Source of the DNA: Deltaproteobacteria bacterium UBA2221
Lineage (GTDB): Bacteria > Desulfobacterota > Syntrophorhabdia > Syntrophorhabdales > WCHB1-27
Direction: 5' to 3'
Assembly: GCA_002328485.1 (NCBI GenBank)
Contig: DCUF01000053.1
Span: forward strand, 1 to 30,965
DNA length: 30,965 nt
The first letter of the stretch is position 1; each line of letters opens with the position of its first letter. The position numbers were made by a program, and so were the translations under genes. Shown one piece after another: positions 15,185 through 22,877 of this stretch. The notes under the pieces are model-generated. The model was not told the origin of the DNA. It made no database searches and worked only from the letters and a program-made list of their open reading frames with translations.

Positions 15185-16432
15185 GTGATTCTGAGCGTTC
15201 CTTACGGCAAAGACAAACAGCTTGAGGCGGACATTGATGAACAATGCGTGGCCGGCATCATCTCTCCTAACGAGGTTGAAATCGGCGACGAAACCGAAGT
15301 GATCCGACAGGCACTGGGGAATCCGGTCGGTTCCAAGAGCCTCAAGGGTTTCTTAAAGGATGCCAGGGATGTCTTGTTCCTCGTCAACGACGCTACACGT
15401 CCCACTCCAACAGCCCGCGTGTTGGATATCATTGAAAAAGATACCGAAGGACATCAGGTAAGTTTTCTGATTGCTACAGGCATGCACCGTGCCCCCACCG
15501 AAGAGGAATACCTGCAAATATTTTCTGAAAAACACTACTCCAGATATAAAGATTGCATCTTTGCCCACAATGCCCGAAAGAGCGAGGACATGGTTTTGTT
15601 GGGCAAGTCAAAAAACGGCACGGAAATGCGTATCAACCGCAGGGGTGTAGAGGCCCATAAAATAGTGATTATCAGTTCGGTTGAACCGCACTATTTTGCC
15701 GGTTACACGGGTGGGCGAAAGTCGTTCCTGCCGGGCATTGCGGCGTTTGAAACTATAGAACAGAACCACAAGCTGGCTTTAAAACCAGAGGCCTGCGCCC
15801 TGAAGCTGGACGGCAACCCTGTGCACGAGGACATGATCGACGCGCTTAAGACGGTAAAAAAGGAGATCTTTTGTATCAATACCGTTCTTGACAAAAATCA
15901 CCGCATCTATGCGGCTGTGGCTGGCGACATCTATCAGTCAATGGAGCAGGCGGTCGACAGGGCCCAGGAGGTCTTCGTGGCCAGGATTCCTGAGAAAGCG
16001 GATATCGTCGTTTCAGTAGTAAAATTCCCCGCTGACATCGACCTTTACCAGGCCCAGAAGGGGATCGACAACGCCAAGCTTGCCCTCAAGGAAGGCGGCA
16101 TACTGATACTGATTGCCAAATGCCGCATGGGCATAGGTGAAGAGTCATTCGTTAATCTGTTGAGTTCGGCCCGCTCGCCAAAAGACGCGTTGGATCGTAT
16201 CGAACAGAAATATGTCCTTGGCTATCACAAGGCGGCAAAAATGGCGGAAGTGTGCATGTGGGCTCAAACCTGCGCTGTAACGGATCTCGAACCCGAACTG
16301 CTCGAAAAGATATTTATCCGCCCCTTTTCCTCTCTGCAGGCAGCGTTGGATACGGCTCGAAAAGAAAAAGGCAAAGACGCGAAGGTGCTTGTGCTGATGG
16401 ACGGCAGCATGACCATTCCGTATGTAGCATAG
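15185..16432 (+). CDS. larA: LarA-type nickel-dependent lactate racemase family protein
   Basis: Racemase or epimerase of 2-hydroxyacids using a nickel-pincer nucleotide cofactor bound to a lysine. GTG 15185 follows AAGGAG at 6 nt. 415 residues versus 424 for the Lactiplantibacillus enzyme. All signature residues can be placed: NDATRP (68-73; Asp69, Arg72), GMHR (His101), EPHYFAGYTGGRK (His169 and the cofactor lysine Lys179) and QNH (His195). The His169-Lys179 and Lys179-His195 spacings of 10 and 16 equal those of LarA (174/184/200). The cofactor-making genes larB, larC and larE are not in the window. The substrate may be lactate or another 2-hydroxyacid, as the family is diverse. Confidence 0.85.
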   Translation: MILSVPYGKDKQLEADIDEQCVAGIISPNEVEIGDETEVIRQALGNPVGSKSLKGFLKDARDVLFLVNDATRPTPTARVLDIIEKDTEGHQVSFLIATGMHRAPTEEEYLQIFSEKHYSRYKDCIFAHNARKSEDMVLLGKSKNGTEMRINRRGVEAHKIVIISSVEPHYFAGYTGGRKSFLPGIAAFETIEQNHKLALKPEACALKLDGNPVHEDMIDALKTVKKEIFCINTVLDKNHRIYAAVAGDIYQSMEQAVDRAQEVFVARIPEKADIVVSVVKFPADIDLYQAQKGIDNAKLALKEGGILILIAKCRMGIGEESFVNLLSSARSPKDALDRIEQKYVLGYHKAAKMAEVCMWAQTCAVTDLEPELLEKIFIRPFSSLQAALDTARKEKGKDAKVLVLMDGSMTIPYVA

Positions 16433-16468
16433 CCGCTTGACGCTTCCTTGAATTACTTCTTCGGTACC

Positions 16469-16496
16469 TGCCTGAGACATCTGAGAACGTCAGGCA
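16469..16496 (+). terminator. Hairpin after the LarA-like gene
   Basis: Perfect 7-bp arms TGCCTGA and TCAGGCA around a 14-nt loop, 37 bp after the stop codon. No U-tract follows, so termination is possible but unproven. Confidence 0.35.
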
Positions 16497-16564
16497 CCCA
16501 TGGTATTCTCTTTATCGGCATTTCCATCTAGGCATAACCCTGGTTATGATGTTCTCGAAGGAGG

Positions 16565-17023
16565 ATGGAGGTTGAGTTGAAATATCTTGAAGACTTTGCG
16601 TTGGGTGAAGTTGAGAAGATTGGAGAGCATCTGCTCACTCAAGAAGATATCATTGAATATGCTAAGAAATGGGTTCCACATTTCTTTCACACAGACCCAG
16701 AGGCTGCTGATAAATCCGTTTTTGCAGGTCTCACTGCAGCTACAACTCATCTTATGGCAATTACCGTTCTTTATCTTGTCACGCACCAGCCTAGTGTTTC
16801 TGTTCTTGCTACATTGGGTTGGGATGAAGTACGTTTTCTTGGTCCGGCACGTCCTGGAGATCTGTTGACTCTTTTCCGTGAGTGTCTTGAAATTCGCCCT
16901 TCAACATCCAAGCCCGATCGTGGAGTCGTGAAGAGTCGTATTACACTTAGGAATCAACAAGGTCAGTCATTGTTAACGTATATAGATACAACCTTGGTTG
17001 CAAAGCGGCCATTGGATTTGTAA
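16565..17023 (+). CDS. MaoC-like hot-dog fold protein (probable inactive or altered dehydratase)
   Basis: 152 residues. ATG 16565 follows AAGGAGG very closely. A TTG at 16577, preceded by GGAGG at 5 nt, gives MKYLEDFALGE, which better fits the usual start of MaoC proteins (ExFxxGE). The hot-dog domain spans nearly the whole protein. The (R)-specific hydratase motif, normally close to DPQPFHxDPEAA, reads VPHFFHTDPEAA (37-48), so the catalytic Asp is Val37 while His42 remains. FAGLTAATTHL follows, as in the family. Codon use is visibly AT-richer than in its neighbours, suggesting transfer. It could be a thioester-binding protein instead of an enoyl-CoA hydratase. It sits between the LarA-like gene and a tRNA. 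Confidence 0.75.
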   Translation: MEVELKYLEDFALGEVEKIGEHLLTQEDIIEYAKKWVPHFFHTDPEAADKSVFAGLTAATTHLMAITVLYLVTHQPSVSVLATLGWDEVRFLGPARPGDLLTLFRECLEIRPSTSKPDRGVVKSRITLRNQQGQSLLTYIDTTLVAKRPLDL

Positions 17024-17221
17024 GTCATATGCTCGGAGAGAGGCCCAAGCAGGGCGTCCAGCGGACATCGTAACAGTCGCCCGTGATGTCCATGCATTAC
17101 ATAGGCGCATCGAGCGAAAGAGAGCAGGAAGGAATAAAGCGGTTAGGTTGGATAATGGACACCTATACGGACACCAAGAAAAGAAAGGCTTTCGAAAACG
17201 GAGTGTAAGTGCTTGAAAAAA

Positions 17222-17297
<76 letters not shown>

Positions 17298-17427
17298 ACG
17301 GAAGTCATTTTTATACAACGATTATCGCGTCCTGTCAATGGTCTAAACGATTGTTATGCCCCTTCTCTGAGTATTGGGGTTATTGATTGTTGAAATTGCT
17401 CACAGGGCGCGGCCCGTCATGGCTATG

Positions 17428-18120
17428 CTAATCGTTCCGGCAAACCCTGTCAGCCGTGATCGGCGTTTCGCTTAAAGCGCCGATGATTTCCGGCAGGGAG
17501 CGGATATCAGCGGAAATATAGTCTGCACCTGCCCGTTCGAGATCCTCTCTTTTTGTGGTACCGGTCAATACCCCGACCGTCCTGACGGAAAAAGCCTTCC
17601 CTGCCATTATGTCGGTGGGGTGGTCGCCCACCATCAACGCCTTGTGGGGCTCCACCTGAAGTCGTTCCAGGGCCTTTTCAATCTGCCCGGGATGCGGTTT
17701 GAGCAGTGTGGAATGGTCTCGGGTTACTACCACCTCCACATAGTCGGACAGATCTTTGAAGGTCAGCTCCAATGCCTCCATACAATTTCGTGTGGTAATG
17801 GCGACCCTAATACCCCTTTCCTTGAGCCACCCGAGGATATCCCTGGTGAAGGGAAAAACATCTCTGCCCTGAGCTGCTTCACACTCCAACTCGACCAGGC
17901 GGTGAAAACCATCGTGCACGATAGCCCTTGTGGTCTCAGGGTCGCAGCCTTCGGCCAGGGCGTGGATCATCTCTATGATATAGAGGGACTTTTTGCCATT
18001 CAGCCTGTCATCCGGTAGGTGCCGGCTCAAGGTCTTCAAGATCTCGTCGCGCACACGCTCGAAGTCGAGCCTCAGCTCTGTGAGGGTCCCGTCGAAATCA
18101 AATACGACCCCCTCTATCAT
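17428..18120 (-). CDS. HAD-superfamily phosphatase (phosphoglycolate phosphatase-like)
   Basis: 230-residue cytosolic phosphatase with all four HAD motifs: I DFDGTLT (8-14; nucleophile Asp8, acid Asp10), II AITTRN (Thr109/110), III Lys141 in LLKPHP, IV GDHPTDI (165-171). A helical cap (about 18-85) between motifs I and II is of the subclass I (C1) type seen in Gph and pyrophosphatases. The ATG overlaps the stop of the adenine deaminase gene by 4 bp (ATGA), so the two are translationally coupled. Context suggests a role near nucleotide or glyoxylate metabolism, but the substrate cannot be read from sequence. Confidence 0.88.
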   Translation of the reverse strand: MIEGVVFDFDGTLTELRLDFERVRDEILKTLSRHLPDDRLNGKKSLYIIEMIHALAEGCDPETTRAIVHDGFHRLVELECEAAQGRDVFPFTRDILGWLKERGIRVAITTRNCMEALELTFKDLSDYVEVVVTRDHSTLLKPHPGQIEKALERLQVEPHKALMVGDHPTDIMAGKAFSVRTVGVLTGTTKREDLERAGADYISADIRSLPEIIGALSETPITADRVCRND

Positions 18121-19796
18121 TCACTTGCCTCGATATGCCGTTCTTCTGCAACGTCAAAAAGGCCGTTCACAGTGAGGCGAAGGTCCGGGATAACGGGTAG
18201 TGACAGGAATGACAATCGAAACATAGGGTTGTCCTGATACGTGCCCATCTTGTTTATGGATTCGCGAAGGCTCGTCTCGCGCCGCAGGAACTCAGGGCCC
18301 GACAGATCGCTGATAATACCGTAATATGGCATCGGTATGAAGGCTTCTATCCGGCCTTCGCGGGACGCTGCCATGCCACCCCCTTCTCGTTTCAAGCACT
18401 GCAGGACCTCAAAAACATCGACCGCATTGTCACCCACAATCAGCATGTTGTGACTATCGTGGGTGTAGGTGGTCCCTATGGCGCCGCTGTGGATCGAGAA
18501 GCCCCGCACAAAGCCAAAGCCAAAACGGCGGTCCGCCCCGTATCGATCGAAGGCATAGGCGAAACAGAGACCATCATCAGGGTCGCAGGCAAGGATGCCG
18601 TCCTTGACCCGGGCACTCTCGACAAGGTGACCCGTTGCGAGCGTCCCTTCCTCTGAAGCGATGACATGTATTTTGTCCCCTTTGGCAGGTTGGGCCAGAT
18701 CGGATAATGCAAAATCGGCTATGCGGCTTTCCGTGGAGGGCGCCTTTGCGCAGGCGGTCGGCTCAGCAGGCCAAAGGCTATCCCCCTCACGATAGGCGAT
18801 CCGACCGTTCTTGATCACCATCTTGATCTGCATCTTCTTCGGTCCGTCGAAGATGGTAAGGTCCGCCTTCTTTCCCAACCCCAAATGGGCTCTGTCAACC
18901 AAACAGAAATAGGAGGACGCGTTTACGGTCGCCATCTTCATAGCGTCCAGGATCGATACGCCCCGATCCACGAGATACCGTATAACCGAGTCCATATGGC
19001 CGTGGTTGGCCAGGTCGGCTGTGGAAAGGTCATCAGTACAAAGGGACAGCAATGGCAAGACGTGGGGTCCGATCAGCGGTGTGAGCCGCTTCAGATCCTT
19101 TGAGGCCGAGCCCATCCTCAAAAAGAGGTGCATGCCTGCCGTCAGCTTTTCTTCGGCCTCTTCGAGATCAGTGGTCTCGTGGTCGGAGCAGATGCCTGCC
19201 GACATGTATTGATGAAGATGGGGCCCGCGCAACTGTGGGGCGTGGCCGTCGATGGGTTTCCCCGAGAAAAGCCCGATCTTTCTCATTAAGGACCTATCTC
19301 GTTTCTGAACGCCGGAAACGTCCATAACCTCCCCAAGGCCTATCACGCGGGGCATGTCCCGCAGGCGTCTCAGTTCCCTGAGCCCGAGTACCCCACCACC
19401 CCGTTCAAAAGGGCAGGAAGGCACACATGAAGGAGCCATGATGAAGACGTCCACGGGGAGTTGCTCGAGGAGATCCATATACCAGATCATGCCTTCGAGT
19501 CCCCCGGCATTTGCTATTTCATGGAGATCGGTAACGATCGTGGTGGTTCCGTGGGTCAGGAAGGCGCCTGCATATGCCTGGGGAAGAAGGTGGAGCCCTT
19601 CGAGATGCAGATGGCTGTCGATGAAGCCCGGTGCTACGTATAATCCGGAGAGATCTATTACCTGAGCTGCAGGCATGGAGCGAAAGGAAAAGATCTTGCC
19701 GTCCTTGACGGCAAGATCTTTTTTCCCGATGGTCTCTCCAAAGGGGTCGACTATCGTTCCATTTTTGAGCAGAATATCGGCGATGTCCGGGTAGAT
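18117..19796 (-). CDS. ade: Adenine deaminase
   Basis: Amidohydrolase converting adenine to hypoxanthine in purine salvage. Numbering from the first canonical ATG (19676): metal-binding HLH (His22, His24) in GFIDSHLHLEG, LHEIAN (His52), GHAPQLRG, SDHET and CTDDLS are all typical of the family. That ATG is not the real N-terminus. The frame upstream still encodes family sequence (ADILLKNGTIV, DLAVKDGKIFSF). It stays open to a TGA at 19838-19836 without any ATG, GTG or TTG. I place the start at ATC 19796, 9 nt after AAGAAAGG, as the best guess; ATT 19775 or CTG 19772 are others. The usual N-terminal VARGE helix is missing. It lies 28 bp after an aminotransferase gene. Confidence 0.85.
   Translation of the reverse strand: MYPDIADILLKNGTIVDPFGETIGKKDLAVKDGKIFSFRSMPAAQVIDLSGLYVAPGFIDSHLHLEGLHLLPQAYAGAFLTHGTTTIVTDLHEIANAGGLEGMIWYMDLLEQLPVDVFIMAPSCVPSCPFERGGGVLGLRELRRLRDMPRVIGLGEVMDVSGVQKRDRSLMRKIGLFSGKPIDGHAPQLRGPHLHQYMSAGICSDHETTDLEEAEEKLTAGMHLFLRMGSASKDLKRLTPLIGPHVLPLLSLCTDDLSTADLANHGHMDSVIRYLVDRGVSILDAMKMATVNASSYFCLVDRAHLGLGKKADLTIFDGPKKMQIKMVIKNGRIAYREGDSLWPAEPTACAKAPSTESRIADFALSDLAQPAKGDKIHVIASEEGTLATGHLVESARVKDGILACDPDDGLCFAYAFDRYGADRRFGFGFVRGFSIHSGAIGTTYTHDSHNMLIVGDNAVDVFEVLQCLKREGGGMAASREGRIEAFIPMPYYGIISDLSGPEFLRRETSLRESINKMGTYQDNPMFRLSFLSLPVIPDLRLTVNGLFDVAEERHIEASE
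19688..19722. terminator. Perfect 16-bp hairpin inside the adenine deaminase 5' coding region
   Basis: Arms AAAAGATCTTGCCGTC and GACGGCAAGATCTTTT are perfect complements around a 3-nt loop. The plus strand continues to a T-tract of six; the minus strand has four Ts within the stem. It has the form of an intrinsic terminator, yet it is translated as part of the deaminase N-terminal domain. It may act as an attenuator between the aminotransferase and deaminase genes, or stop antisense transcription. Confidence 0.6.
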
Positions 19797-19824
19797 AAAA
19801 AACTGCCTTTCTTGCTGTAATGTT

Positions 19825-20961
19825 CTACATATCCTTCAGCACTTCCATGGCAGCCGCCACACCTTTGCCCACCACAAACTGATAGCCTAAATCCCTCAGC
19901 GCAAATTCGAGGGCCGCGATGGCGGTGAGAACATCGTATTTTTCCGCATACCCCAATGTCGCGATCCGAAAGGCTTTTCCCTTCAGTTGGCCCTGGCCCC
20001 CTGCGCCGGTGACGTTATATTTCTTCCACAGGGTCTTGTATATATCCTGACCATCGATGCCCTCGGGGGCGCAGATGGCGGTCACCGCTGGGCTCGGGTT
20101 TTTTCCGAACACCTTAAGCCCAAGGGCCTTGGCTCCCTCCCGCGTGGCCTTCGCCAGGAGTTCGTTCCGTCTATACACATTTTCGAGGCCTTCCTCCCTG
20201 AGTATCTTGAGGGATGCATTGAGCCCGATGATCAGGGAGATGGCAGGGGTAAAGTTGGTCTGGTTCTTCTGAAGATTTTTCAGCTCCTTTGCCCAGCTGA
20301 AATAGAATTTTGGGCATTTGGACGTCTTATTCAGCTCCCAGGCCTTGTCACTCACACCGGCAAAAGCGAGTCCCGGTGGCAGCATCAAGGCCTTCTGAGA
20401 ACCACTGATGAGAATGTCTATGCCCCACGCATCCATGGGGAGATCGAAGACGCCGACGCCGGTGATGCCGTCAACGACCATAATGGCCGGATAATCCCTG
20501 ACGATCGCCGCGATCTCCCTGGTGGGGAATCTCATGCCCGTCGAGGTCTCCGTTGCCTGGGTGTAGACCGCTTTTACATCCGGGTTGGCCTTGAGTGCCC
20601 TTTCAACGTCGGCGGGATCCAGCTCTTCGCCCCATTCGACATCGATATTGATGGCCTCTATGCCATAGGCCTGGCAGATCTCGGCCCATCGTTCGCCGAA
20701 TTTCCCGCTTCTCACGCAGATGGCCTTGTCGCCGGGCGAAAGCATATTCGTCACCGCCCCCTCCATTGCCCCGGTCCCCGATGAGGCAAAGAGAAGGACC
20801 TCATTCTTGGTGCCGAACAACCACTTGAGGCCATCTCGTACCTCAGCCACCACTGTCTCAAAAATGGGGTTCCTGTGATGGATGATGGGCTCAGCCATCT
20901 TGAGGAGCACTTCCGGCGGAATAGCCGTGGGGCCGGGTGCGAGCAGATATCTTTTAACCAT
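19825..20961 (-). CDS. Class V aminotransferase (alanine/serine-glyoxylate aminotransferase family)
   Basis: PLP-dependent cytosolic enzyme moving the amino group from alanine or serine to glyoxylate in related proteins. 378 residues, as expected for the family. ATG 20961 follows AAGGAGGA at 5 nt. Visible features are LLAPGPTAIPPEV at the N-terminus (6-18), the PLP-phosphate loop SSGTGAMEG (60-68), the VVDGITGVG strand with the PLP-ring Asp164 (162-170) and the Schiff-base lysine Lys190 in SGSQKALMLPPG. Members also include the cysteine desulfurase-like and archaeal 2-aminoethylphosphonate-type branches, so the donor is open. Adenine deaminase and a HAD phosphatase follow in the same direction. 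Confidence 0.9.
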   Translation of the reverse strand: MVKRYLLAPGPTAIPPEVLLKMAEPIIHHRNPIFETVVAEVRDGLKWLFGTKNEVLLFASSGTGAMEGAVTNMLSPGDKAICVRSGKFGERWAEICQAYGIEAINIDVEWGEELDPADVERALKANPDVKAVYTQATETSTGMRFPTREIAAIVRDYPAIMVVDGITGVGVFDLPMDAWGIDILISGSQKALMLPPGLAFAGVSDKAWELNKTSKCPKFYFSWAKELKNLQKNQTNFTPAISLIIGLNASLKILREEGLENVYRRNELLAKATREGAKALGLKVFGKNPSPAVTAICAPEGIDGQDIYKTLWKKYNVTGAGGQGQLKGKAFRIATLGYAEKYDVLTAIAALEFALRDLGYQFVVGKGVAAAMEVLKDM

Positions 20962-21075
20962 GATTCCTCCTTCACTCTTGGCCGAGACTCTGAACCTGAT
21001 ATTCTAAATGAATAGTCATCCCCCGGTCAACCAGACATTTTCAATAATCTTGTACGTCTCTGCTTCTGATGGGGG

Positions 21076-22311
21076 CTATGGGTTGACGAGCATTTCGTGA
21101 ATTGTTTGGACGATCAGGATGAGGTTGAGAGCGATCAGGACGAAGGTTCCCAGATAGGCCGCTATGTTAGTAAATCTGTTGTTTTTGTATTTGCCCATAA
21201 GATCTGCCCTGTTGATAAGCTGGAGCATAAAGATGAGCACGACGGGCAGCAAGAGGCTGTTGATGATCTGAGAAAACCACATCACCTTTATGAGAGGAAG
21301 GTCCGGAATCAGCACGATGGAAGCCCCCAGGATGATCATGATCGTGTAAAGGACGACAAACTCAGGGGCCTCTCGGAAGCTCTTGCCGGTTCCTGACTCC
21401 CATCCCATGGCCTCACATATATAATAGGTAGTGACCAGCGGCAGGATGCAGCCGGAAAAAAGGGAGGCGTTGGCCAGTCCGAGGGCGAACAAGGTGGAAG
21501 CATACTTTCCCGCGAGGGGTTTCAGCGAAAGGGCCGCATCTTCGGCGCTCTCAACCTGAATCCCCGCAGGATGGAGGGTCGCCCCGCACGCCACGATAAT
21601 GAAGTAGGCAACAAGCCCCATCATGATGGAACCCACAATGACATCGAACTTGACCGCCCACCAGTCCCGCTTTGTGAGCCCCTTCTCCACCACGCCTGAT
21701 TGCAGATAGAACTGCTGCCACGGCGTGATGGACGTTCCGATGAGGCTGACGATCATAATAAGATAGGGAGCCGAGAACTCAACGCTCGGTGTTACCGTTT
21801 TTCTGGCCACCTCTGCCCAGTCCGGTTTCGCGAGGAGGGCTGATACGACGTATGTCAGATAGACCACGCAGATACTGAGGAATATCTTCTCGAATATGCT
21901 GTACTGCCATTTCAGGACAAGGAACCAGACAAACACCGCCCCGATAGGCACGGAGATGTACTTGCTCACCTGGAAAAGCTCCATACTTGCCGCCCAGCCG
22001 GAGAACTCCGCCATGGTATTGCCGAGATTGGTGAAGAAGAAAGAGAGCATGACCCAGAAGGTGATTCTTATTCCGTAATTCTCCCTGATAAGGTCGGCAA
22101 GGCCCTTGCCCGTAACGATCCCCAGCCTTCCTGACATCTCTTGCGCAATGATAAGAAGAAAGATAATCGGGATCAGCGTCCAGAGCAGGTTGTAGCCGTA
22201 GCGGGCGCCCGCTATGGAGTAGATTGCGATACCCCCGGCATCGTTATCCAGGTTGGATGTGATGATGGCCGGGCCGATGAGACTGAGCAGCACAAGGAGC
22301 TTTTTCAACAT
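21076..22311 (-). CDS. Nramp-related divalent metal transporter with non-canonical metal-site motifs
   Basis: Polytopic inner-membrane transporter, 411 residues and about 11 hydrophobic segments. The ATG at 22311 is chosen because family similarity starts there; the longer frame would overlap the dcw promoter. TM1 reads SNLDNDAGGI (19-28) in place of the Nramp DPGN motif. TM6 reads GTSITPWQQFYLQS (192-205) where canonical members have AxxMPHNLYLHS, so both the metal-binding Met and the His are replaced. This fits the divergent branch of Nramp-related proteins, not MntH. The ion may be magnesium or another divalent cation; I cannot decide. It is divergent from mraZ and 114 bp upstream of the aminotransferase gene in the same direction. 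Confidence 0.85.
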   Translation of the reverse strand: MLKKLLVLLSLIGPAIITSNLDNDAGGIAIYSIAGARYGYNLLWTLIPIIFLLIIAQEMSGRLGIVTGKGLADLIRENYGIRITFWVMLSFFFTNLGNTMAEFSGWAASMELFQVSKYISVPIGAVFVWFLVLKWQYSIFEKIFLSICVVYLTYVVSALLAKPDWAEVARKTVTPSVEFSAPYLIMIVSLIGTSITPWQQFYLQSGVVEKGLTKRDWWAVKFDVIVGSIMMGLVAYFIIVACGATLHPAGIQVESAEDAALSLKPLAGKYASTLFALGLANASLFSGCILPLVTTYYICEAMGWESGTGKSFREAPEFVVLYTIMIILGASIVLIPDLPLIKVMWFSQIINSLLLPVVLIFMLQLINRADLMGKYKNNRFTNIAAYLGTFVLIALNLILIVQTIHEMLVNP

Positions 22312-22366
22312 CCTCACTCTATAGCACAGGCGCCCCTCCCTTTCAACGAGAAAGCCCAAAAAAGCC

Positions 22367-22395
22367 TTGACAAGGCTGACGTTACCCGATATAGT
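22367..22395 (+). promoter_or_regulatory. Sigma-70-type promoter of the dcw cluster
   Basis: Perfect -35 TTGACA (22367-22372), 17-bp spacer and -10 TATAGT (22390-22395). Transcription should start near 22402, inside the MraZ box array and about 38 bp before the mraZ GTG. Confidence 0.82.
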
Positions 22396-22430
22396 TGGCG
22401 ATAAGTGGGAAGAAGTGTAAAATTGTGGGA
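22396..22430 (+). promoter_or_regulatory. MraZ-box array (autoregulatory operator)
   Basis: Four pentamers spaced exactly 10 bp apart: TGGCG (22396), TGGGA (22406), TGTAA (22416) and TGGGA (22426). TGGGN repeats with 5-bp spacers are the established MraZ binding pattern in E. coli. Boxes 2 and 4 are perfect; 1 and 3 are degenerate. The array begins directly behind the -10 hexamer and ends beside the mraZ ribosome binding site, so MraZ binding should block its own cluster. Confidence 0.75.
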
Positions 22431-22439
22431 TAGGATCAC

Positions 22440-22877
22440 GTGTTTTCGGGCAAATACGAGTACACAATAGATGATAAAGGTAGATTAAGCATCCCCTCAC
22501 GGTACAGGGAGATCCTGTTTGCCAACCATGAGTCGAGGCTCTTTGTCACGAACCTCCTCGACGGTTTTTTGGCTGTCTATCCTGAAAAAGAATGGGGTCG
22601 CGTGCAGGAGAAACTCGCCTCCCACCCCGGCAAGGAGGTTCGCGATTTCCAACGCCTCTTTTTTTCGAGTGTTTGCGAATGCACCTTTGACAGGCTCGGA
22701 AGGATACTGATACCGCAATCACTCAGGAATGACGCCGGTATCAAGAAGAATGTGGTCATTGTCGGTATGGATAAGAAGCTGGAGATATGGGCTGAGGAGG
22801 CCTGGGCGGAGGTTATCCAACGGGTCAGGGGCGAGAAGAAGAAGATGGAACAGATAGTGGCCGACCTCGACCTTTGA
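22440..22877 (+). CDS. mraZ: Transcriptional regulator MraZ
   Basis: AbrB-like swapped-hairpin DNA-binding protein that forms rings and represses the dcw cluster. 145 residues, start GTG 22440 with AGGA 4 nt upstream. Both copies of the family's DxxxR signature are present: Asp12-Arg15 in DDKGRLSIP and Asp84-Arg88 in FDRLGRILIP. The gene leads the cluster, lies directly behind a promoter and four MraZ boxes, and its TGA overlaps the ATG of rsmH by one base. Confidence 0.96.
   Translation: MFSGKYEYTIDDKGRLSIPSRYREILFANHESRLFVTNLLDGFLAVYPEKEWGRVQEKLASHPGKEVRDFQRLFFSSVCECTFDRLGRILIPQSLRNDAGIKKNVVIVGMDKKLEIWAEEAWAEVIQRVRGEKKKMEQIVADLDL

Noticed and set aside
16998..17216. 72-codon plus-strand frame between the MaoC-like gene and the tRNA
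   Set aside because: Overlaps the end of the MaoC-like gene and lacks its own ribosome binding site. The basic, Arg-rich product might be a gene scrap but cannot be identified.
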